A stretch of DNA of 64,000 bases from positions 15,901,001 to 15,965,000 of the forward strand of contig CM072803.1 in assembly GCA_037013495.1 (NCBI GenBank). Reading direction: 5' to 3'. The DNA comes from Hippophae tibetana. Its lineage: Eukaryota; Streptophyta; Magnoliopsida; Rosales; Elaeagnaceae. Shown here piece by piece: positions 56,015-64,000 of the stretch (positions within the stretch are counted from its first letter, which is position 1; every line of letters starts with the position of its first letter). Below the pieces are notes generated by a model. That model saw only the letters and a list, made by a program, of their open reading frames with translations, made no database searches and was not told the origin of the DNA. The translations under genes and the position numbers were made by a program.

Positions 56015-59000
56015 TATAGAAAGCAGAGTACTCTGTTTATAATGACTGGAAATGCTCTGTTGTAATGAAGAGTATGGCTCTCAAAATTGGATATAAATGA
56101 AGATATCTTGACCCAACTGTGCAAGTAAAGTAATAAGTTGGTTGATTAGGGGGTCATAGATGAAGACAAAAGATTATACATCAAAGGGATAAATTATTCT
56201 ACTTATGGTTTGTGGGGTTTTTCTTTTTATCCAAATCTGTTATATGATTCAATTGAGTTAAAACTTATTTGATATAGTTTGTTCATTTGGTTAAGTAAAG
56301 AAAAGATTAGAAGAGATGTGTTATGGGGTCTTTTCTTTGGTTTTCATCGTAAAGTTAATGCTTTGGTATGAAAATTTGATAACACTTACTAAGGATGTGT
56401 CGCAATGAGTTCAATCACATTCCTTAGAAATGAAAAAGTAAGGAACATTATTATTATAAAAGTTTTAAAAAGCTATAAAAAATACAATCTGGATTGAGTA
56501 GGAGGAAGATATGATTACTTTTTAACGAAAACTTTAAAATCAATTCAAAATTTATAACATTAAAAATAACACCAAATATGATTTAAGTAACGAGAAAAAA
56601 TATTAAATAAATCTAAATTATTATAATTAAACTTAAACATCATCTAAAATTTATATATTTTTTCTTTAAATTTTCACTAATTTCTTTTGAGATCAAGTAT
56701 GTGACTTTTTACCTCGTTATATAATTTAGTTATTTTGCTTTCGTAACTAATATTTAGTTCATTCTCTCTATAAAAATATGATAAATTAATCATCTCACCT
56801 TTTAGACAATACAATATTATTTTATTAATAAAATTTTTTCACACAATAATAAAATATATTTAATTGGAAAAAATTATCATTTAATTTTTTTCTCATTAGA
56901 CCATTATCTCTTTTTTTTTAGTTATGGAGTTAACTACAATATTGAAAATATTAGCATTTTTCAGTTATATTTTCTCCATTTATCCATACGTTCTTTTAAT
57001 CCACCGTTTCTATTCTCTCTAAAAGGAAAATAAACTACTGTATATCCATCACCATATTAACTAACTATTGTTATAAATATTTTAGAGTTGTTATAGAGAA
57101 AATTTACCATAAATCTATAGAAAAATGGAAATAATGTAATTGAAAAATATATAAATATTTTCAATTTTATAGTCGATAAAATGAATTTAAAATTGAATCA
57201 TAAAATGAGAGGAGTGTATAAAAAAATGAAAAACTTTAAAATTATAATTTTGTTTTTCATTAAATATAGTTTATTATTCTATTAAAAAAATTTATTAATA
57301 AAATAATACTTTGTTTTTACGTTGGAATGATTTTTCAGTATTCACATTCATGTTCTTTTAAGGATGGTAGATTTATCGAATAGATTCATTTTTTCAGTGC
57401 AATAGCTCAAAAAGTATAATACTTCATTTGAGATTCGAGGGTCCATTTGGAATAGTAAGTCTATTTAATGTTAATTTAGTTTGGAAATGCATGGTATATA
57501 AAAAAGTGGAAAGAATTCTTCAAAATGGAAACATCATGTTTTTTTAATGTATATATATATTTTATAACTGAAAAATGCCTTATCTTTTAATATTTGTGTC
57601 AATTAATCATTTATATTATAAAATGTGTTGTTTCGCCGTAAACAAGATTTTTTTTTACTATTTACTCAATATTTTAATAATTTTTATGAATTTTTTTCAC
57701 TATTTACACAATATTTTAATAGTTTTTATGATAAATATCATAATTGAAAATAAAAATCATATACTTATTTATCAATAAAATAAAATATTAAAAAAATATT
57801 ATTATTTTATTCAAAAAATTAATAAAAAATAATTTTATCATATTTTTTTTTACAAAACTAAATAACTAAATAACACTTTTTTATTCGAGGGACTAAATGA
57901 CGTCTTTTAACTTAATGTAAAAGACATGTGCGACATTTTTCTCTGTCCTATATATTAGGGGTGGATGTACACGATGGTTAGAGATGGCACGTATCCTCCT
58001 CGCTTGATTAAAAATAAGATTTTACATATATAATTTTATAATGATCATAAAAATTTGATAATATTTAATAAGTATCGTCGTTTCTCGACTTAACTTTTAA
58101 GCAGCTATTATAAATATAAAATATTTTAAGTTTAAATTTATGTGTAAACTCGATTATTTTTAATTAAAATTCAATAAATGGTTTAAAAAAACCATTTTGA
58201 TACTTCTATTATTAAAAAATTTAATTATTGTATTTTAAGCTCTAATGTTTAATTTATTTCTTATTTGTATTTTTTTTGCAAAATTCATTTTATTTATTAT
58301 TGATCAATGCACCCTCCTAGTTTTAGACAAGGATTTGCCTTTGACTATATACTCATTTCATGGTATTCATATAATTTACATCAATATTTAAAATATTGAG
58401 ATTTAAATTTTATAGACATGTTAAAGATATTATCGTCCTCAATAAAAAATTTAAAAAAATATAAAAGTTATATATTTTTAATAAATCTTCATAATAGTGA
58501 AACAATCAATTATATATTTTTTAAATTAATTTTTTTATTTATTACATATAAATATATATGCATGTTTCAAAGTAATAGCGAATTAAGCAAGTTTCTCTTT
58601 TTTCAAAGGTAGTCATTTTCTTTACCCAGATGACTAGGTTGTTCAGTATTGCTAAAATAGTTATAGGATGTCATCCTCTTAAGACTGCCAGTAGTTTCGA
58701 TTTTTTAATCTCGTACTAATAAGGTTGTGGTTGTATTGGTTGAATGCGAAACTTAAGTGCTTTTGGTGTCTGTTGACTATGTACTCTTGGATCATATGAT
58801 GTCGTATGTATGATAAATGTGTTGTGGTGATTAATCTCAATGTCAATGATTATCCCCAAGGTTCAACGAATGAATTAAGCTATGATCGTAACTGGATAGA
58901 AACGATGGTAATCCTTTGATGTCTCTAAGCTGACCATAATAGAATCGATAGTCAAAGCAACCAATAGTAGTCTATTCTTGCTTATCGATAGATAGTAGGT

Positions 59001-59370
59001 TACTTTTAAGATAAAACCATTTGAAATAGAATTGCCACTTTATTCATTTTGAGAAAAAACTAAAACATTATGAAATATGTAGTTAAAATATTTAAATTAA
59101 TAACTAAACATACACAATTGTCCAAATGTTTATAATATCTAATTTCTTTTAACAAAATATAAGTCTTAAAAATTTCAATAAATATATTTAATGGTAAATT
59201 ATTTTTAAAAATCAAAGTTAATATAAACAAAATTTTATTGATATTATTTAACATTTTATCGATATTGTCACGATAATATATATTATTAATTGATATTTTC
59301 TTGGTATCGTCATTTTGTTGACATTATCATGAATCACAAACAATATGTATGAATATTAACATTTTAGCAT
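56015..59370. other. XTH upstream region and AT-rich intergenic DNA
   Basis: On the minus strand a TATAAA (56042-56037) sits only 23 bp before the first XTH ATG. 56150-57900 is AT-rich without genes. A TTAGGGGTGGATGTACACGATGG motif at 57956 resembles one end of the hAT-like elements elsewhere in the window, but a partner end was not found. 58615-59040 is less AT-rich, of unknown nature. Short open frames (57575-57778, 58418-58612, 59060-59254) are compositional. Confidence 0.4.
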
Positions 59371-60750
59371 CAAAATAGATTTTTATTTGTATAATTTTAT
59401 TATTATTTTAACAAATCTATGTTTTCGAAATCACATGTATGCTTTGTTGTTTTTCAAATATTTCTTGTATTAAAATGATTCAACTTGAAGAATTATACCC
59501 AAAGCACTCAAATTACAACTTGAAAGAATAATAGAATACATATGGTAGCCTTACATATGTATACAACCAAATGTAAAGGGGAAAAATACAAAGAGAATTG
59601 GACACGTACAGAACAATGCATGCTGGAATAGAGGATTTATTTGTGTTATGACATGAGGCTATTAGAGTTAATTTCACACAATCTAGTATTAACACATGTC
59701 ATGACACACAACCATAAATCTATCATGATCCTATTTTTTCTCTACTTTTCTCTCCTCTCTCCGCCTATATAAATCCCCTCATTGCTCCATTGTTTTTCAT
59801 CTCTTCCAATTCTTTGCTATCTTTCTCTCTTACCTTTCTAAACTTTTCTTAGTTTTAGGTTTTAATTCTTCTCTCATTTTGAGAGTTGAACAATTTTAAT
59901 TTTATATTATAAACAGTTTAGATTAGGTATCCACAATAAAATGGCAATAATAGGAGTTGTTTCAAATAACATATTGGTACATGAATTATTTGTACCAATA
60001 CAGTTGAAGTATTAACTTTAATTGTATTCTACTTACATCTTTAATAAAATGTATATTTTGGAATGTTATATTTAATATATTGGTCATTTATTTAATTGAA
60101 CATATCAGACTAATTGTGATAATAGGATTTTAGTGATTATTTTAATGACATATTTTTTGTAATAGTTTTAATGTTATTTCTCAAATTCATCAATCTAAAA
60201 ACCAATTTAGAAAGCTCAAATAAAAGTTTAATTTGTTAGACCCGACCAAATATGACACTTAAATTGTTTGTTAATTTCTTAGAAAAAGAAGCATAAATTT
60301 AATTAAAACTCGACATAAGATTTCAAGTGATTTTAATTAATAATAAATAGTATACTCGATCTCAGGTGCTATTCTTATATATAAAAAGAATCGATAAAGT
60401 TGAGTTTATATTTTATTAACCTAATTAATTTTACCAAACATAATCAACTAGCTAAACATCCCATTAATTTTCCATTGATAAATGAATTATATGTCTACCT
60501 ATTATTTGTGTTTACCTATATGTTATCTATCTTTAAATTTATGTTATTAATTTAGATATTTTCAAAACCAAAACTTTATGATAAAATATTTAGATATATT
60601 TTTCATTTTTAAGAATTTGTTGAATTATTTAAAAATCATGTGATTTCTCTTTAAATCGACCTTGAAAATATACATATAATTTCTTACAAAATAATTCGTG
60701 CACTTACAAACTATTTTAAAATATATAAAATTTATGCATCAAATTTTATT
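59371..60750 (+). repeat. LTR of a large Ty3/gypsy family (related to 10606-12252)
   Basis: The 5' part CAAATCTATGTTTTCGAAATCACATGTATG (59414) matches 10689. The 3' part around TAAATCGACCTTGAAAATATACAT to TTATGCATCA (60653-60745) matches 12164-12252. It contains a TATATAAATCCCC box at about 59765 and a pyrimidine-rich leader (59780-59840). No coding sequence is present. The copies are too diverged for a recent common insertion. Confidence 0.55.
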
Positions 60751-60774
60751 CATCAGTATCGTGATGAGACATTA

Positions 60775-62152
60775 CTAACGCTGTGACGAGATGTTCTCAG
60801 GTTCAAACTAAACATTCTCAGATTTATATACGCATCACAGTGACACATTATCTATGTCGTGGGCCAAGGATCTCAAGTCTACTTATTTTTCAGAAGATAT
60901 TTGTGTTCTATGGCCCAACATTTTCCATGCTACAATATGGTCCTCTTAAGTTGCATTTGAAAAAATAAAAATCAACGTGCGCTGTGGTGCACAAAAAATC
61001 ATGTTGTGACTTATATACAAAAAGTTTCCATAAACTATATTATGCGTTCTAAACATGTTTAACCCCAACTTTAACTTATAAATACAACCTATCCCCTCTT
61101 AAAAATATCAATCAGCCATACACTAGCCACCAGCTCCATAGATGTTATTCCATTATCCATATACATATATAAAGAGAAAACCTCCCAAATGTAAAAAAAG
61201 ATCCAAGGATTTGAAGATGATAGTGACAACCCATTCGAGGATCTTGAATCAACTTTATCAAGAAGGGGTATTTTATTGTTATATGTTATTTTTCATTCTG
61301 TAATTTGATGTCTTTTGTAATTGAATTAAATTTTGTTAATTTAATTATGATGGACTAATTTTGTAATATGAGATTTTAGTTTTTGTTTTTAATGATTGGA
61401 AGAATAATTTTATGGTTTTGAATAAATAAAAGTTTTATTTATTTCTTGTTCATTTTCTTAAAATATTTAATTATAAATTAATGATGGATCAAGTCTTGGT
61501 TTATAATTAAAAAAATGCTCTAGAATTATGCATTAGAAACATCATATGTGATTAGTTGTGCATTAATTAATGAGAGTTTAATTTAATTTTATTAATCAAT
61601 TTCAAGTCTAACCAAGAAAGTTATTTATTAAATAAGATTAAATTAGATGATTAAAAAATCTCTTTCATTGTAAATTAATAATGAACCAAAACTTGATTTA
61701 TAATTAAATTATATATTTACCTTAAAGTTTACCAATTAATTAATTTTAAACCCGACCAAAAAAGTTATTAATTAATTAAGGATCTTAGTTAATATATTTT
61801 ATTTAGTTTTCCAATTAAGCCCAACCCAAAAAGTTATTGATTAATTGAGAATTGTGTGAACTCAATGTGACTGTGGGGTTCCATTTTTCAAATAGAAAGA
61901 AATTACTAAATCTAACTTGTTATTTGAATTTTTTAATTTGTTCTTTTCATGAAACGTTATGTTCACTAAAATCCTATATTCGTTCATCTTCATATTTTTG
62001 GATATAATTAATTTTACTTGCGTAATTTAGTTACAACCATTAATTTAGAATTTATAGTTTTTTTATCAACTGATCATTGCTAGAGTATTTATGATTGTTT
62101 TTCTTAACTAATTTAGAAGATAATTTGATTTTTTAAAATTTGTACATCAAGT
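60775..62152 (+). repeat. Second LTR-like unit preceding gag
   Basis: It has a TATA-type CTTATAAATACAACC at about 61075, a leader, and then an AT-rich U5-like part containing a motif of about 33 bp, AACCCGACCAAAAAAGTTATTAATTAATTAAGGA, in at least three degenerate copies (about 61611, 61749 and 61817). It ends GTACATCA at 62152, followed at once by a decayed primer site and then gag, which identifies it as the 5' LTR of the element to its right. Confidence 0.5.
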
Positions 62153-62154
62153 TC

Positions 62155-62176
62155 TTGATGCCATTTTCGTGGAATA
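62155..62176 (+). other. Decayed primer binding site
   Basis: TTCTTGATGCCATTTTCGTGG follows the LTR end. It resembles the TTGGCGCCGTTGCCGGGG site used by many plant Ty3/gypsy elements, with several C-to-T-type changes. Confidence 0.5.
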
Positions 62177-62339
62177 AGTGTTTTAAGTTGTTTATTTTTT
62201 TCTTTTTAGTTATTTTTCATAATTTTTTATTTTTTTGATTTTCATTTTATTTCTATGATTTTTTTAATTATTTTTATTTTTATTTCTTTTGATTTACTTT
62301 TATTTATTTCTATGTTACTTAATATTAGTATATTTGAGG

Positions 62340-63125
62340 TATGAGATCTCTTGAAAATCAACTTGTAACTTTCATAGATAATGTTAATAAAAGTAAATAA
62401 CACTTACAAAGGATAGATAATAAAATCCAAGAGCTTTTACTATAACCTATAATAGAGCCACCAGTAGAGCCTATATTAGAACATGGGAGATGTTTATCAA
62501 AAGGGATCAATTGCAAAGCCAATCAATTGCACTGCTAATGCCCTTAATACAGTTGGCAATGGTGGTTAAAAACTACGAATTAGAAAAGATTCATTTTCCA
62601 TGTTACCTTTCTTTTATGGAATTCCTAATGAAGCTCCTTGGACTTTCATTGGAGATTTTTACTCAATTGAACAAACATTTCCTTGTAAGGGCTAAATAGA
62701 GACCAATGGAAAGTAAGGTGCTTCCCATACACGCTCAAGGGTAGAGCATAGGCTTGACTTATGAATCTCTCTTCAGCTTCCCTGATAACTAAGGAGGGAG
62801 TCTACAATAAGTTTATGAAAATTTTCTATTCCCATAAAAAATTTCAATTTAAGAAAAAAAAGAGCAACATTCTCTCAAATGAAAGGACAACCATTCCATG
62901 AAGCTTAGGATAATTTCAAATTTTTTCTCACTTAATGTCTACACCATAGCTACCCACAGATGCAAAACCAATTCTTTTATGATTGATTGACACAATAGTG
63001 TCAATTCATAGTTGGTAATTCTCTAGGTGGTGCTATAGGGAAAAAAATAATCTTAGACACTTATGGACTCTATGAAATTTTGGGTGCTAATTCCAAATAA
63101 AAAAACATTAGAGTGAGAAGAGTTA
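62340..63125 (+). pseudogene. Ty3/gypsy gag relic
   Basis: An ATG at 62340 opens a short frame (MRSLENQLVTFIDNVNKSK, then TAA). In another frame the gag core is readable: FSMLPFFYGIPNEAPWTFIG and DFYSIEQTFP at about 62596-62680, FPYTLKGRA at about 62724, NKFMKIFYSHKKFQF, then after a shift MKGQPFHEA and CLHHSYPQMQNQFFYD at about 62936-62985. These follow the order of the Athila/Tat gag helical domain (F-H-G-x-x-N-E-D-P, F-P-F-S-L-x-x-x-A, E-S-F-x-E-A, C-P-H-H). It is dead. Protease and pol are not in the window; an oppositely oriented LTR-like sequence starts 60 bp later. Confidence 0.65.
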
Positions 63126-63179
63126 AAATTCATGAGATAGACTCTCATAAACAAAAAACTTGGTAATTAAATTTTGTAA

Positions 63180-64000
63180 AATTTATAATAGCTCACAAGT
63201 GCACGAATCATTTCTAAAAAACGATACGTATACTCTCAAAATTGGTCTAAAGAAGAGCTACATGGTTTTTAATAATTCAACAAATCTCTTAAAATCAAAT
63301 ACAAAAAATAAATCTAAACATTATGTCACAATAGTTTAGTTTTGAAAAGTCTAATCTAATAACATAAAATTAAAAATAGAAATAAGATTGATTCAACAAA
63401 TATTAGACATATAAACAATTAACACTCAATGGAGAATTTATAAGAATTAGTATCTAATCGACCATGTTTTCTTAGAATTAATTAGGTTATTAAATATATA
63501 AATTTAGTTTATTAATTTATTTTATGTATGAAAAAATATTTTGGCGGGGATAAGTTTCATTGTTAATCAAACCAATTAAAGTCTTTTACAGGGAATCAAT
63601 AATTGATAAGATTAAACTATGCTTTATTCTTAAGGAAATAGCAAACTATGTAAATCAATACTTTTGGCAGAACTATTAACTTAAACATAAAAACTAATTT
63701 TTAGATTTCCAGTCCATTACAAAAACAATATATGGTCAATATATTTATCAGTAATAAATTTTGTAGAAATCTTGAATGAAGAAATACACTCAATTTTGTG
63801 TGTGAAAATATTCACCTATATTAATTTTCACAAACACGGTAACTTAACTAATATCTCATAGTAATAATCAGCCACATGCATAGATTTAGAAAACAAATCC
63901 TAATATATCAAAAATAATATTGAGAAAGATACATAAAAATTTTACCTATAAATAATTGAATATTATTAAATTAAAATACCTCAATGTATTGTTCACTATA
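63180..64000 (-). repeat. Partial LTR in minus orientation, running off the window
   Basis: ATAATAGCTCACAAGTGCACGAATCATT at 63187 matches the start of the solo LTR at 17719 (TTATTTTCGCAAGTGTACGAATCGTT), the inner end of a large Ty3/gypsy LTR seen in reverse. The rest is AT-rich, with no genes to the window end. Its boundary with the gag relic suggests that a nested insertion interrupted that element. Confidence 0.45.

Noticed and set aside
1..64000. tRNA, rRNA or other structured RNA genes
   Set aside because: No cloverleaf with A/B boxes or rRNA-like sequence was noticed; the tRNA-like matches are retroelement primer sites.

Overview
The window is plant nuclear DNA, most likely from a eudicot. 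It is very AT-rich. Its host genes are split by GT-AG introns, and the space between them is filled with layered, decayed retroelements. There are no operons, bacterial signals or CRISPR arrays. Three host loci can be recognised: a complete LIKE HETEROCHROMATIN PROTEIN 1 gene (plus strand, 32475-41152), a complete xyloglucan endotransglucosylase/hydrolase gene of the XTH31/32 type (minus strand, 48184-56014), and one orphan exon of a signal peptide peptidase gene (minus strand, 43217-43285). A possible noncoding leader exon of an unidentified minus-strand gene lies near 5.5 kb.

Layout. 1-2.1 kb: decayed endogenous pararetrovirus (Caulimoviridae) with zinc knuckle, movement protein and protease, split by a 446-bp hAT-like element with a perfect 8-bp target duplication. 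2.1-2.8 kb: LINE reverse transcriptase fragment. 3.3-4.5 kb: nested MITE. 6.05-15.05 kb: a minus-strand Ty3/gypsy element of the Tat type with LTR pair, PBS, two RNase H domains, an antisense extra ORF and an 18-20-bp minisatellite in its 3' untranslated region; a diverged LTR interrupts its integrase. 15.1-21.6 kb: a minus-strand Ty1/copia element with both LTRs, PPT and PBS, whose integrase is split by a 1473-bp solo LTR carrying a GC-rich minisatellite. 23.2-29.1 kb: a second pararetrovirus relic with the order MP-CP-AP-RT-RH-TAV. 29.1-32.0 kb: AT-rich spacer with a 168-bp tandem duplication and a second TIR-type element.

32.4-41.5 kb: the LHP1 gene. It has a 26-nt microexon inside the chromodomain. 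A 6.7-kb intron splits the chromo shadow domain and holds two Ty3/gypsy fragments, one of them interrupted by a (CCCTAAA)n-bearing insertion. The last exon is duplicated downstream. 43.3-46.5 kb: copia element lacking integrase and RT. 48.2-56.0 kb: the XTH gene, whose 6-kb first intron carries a 1.48-kb tandem duplication with internal 36-bp repeats. 59.3-64 kb: LTRs and gag of a further Ty3/gypsy relic.

The host genes do not form one pathway. LHP1 is a chromatin reader of Polycomb-repressed genes and XTH remodels cell-wall xyloglucan. All viral and retroelement genes carry stops, frameshifts or deletions and look non-functional. All calls come from reading translations and repeats by eye, without database searches.
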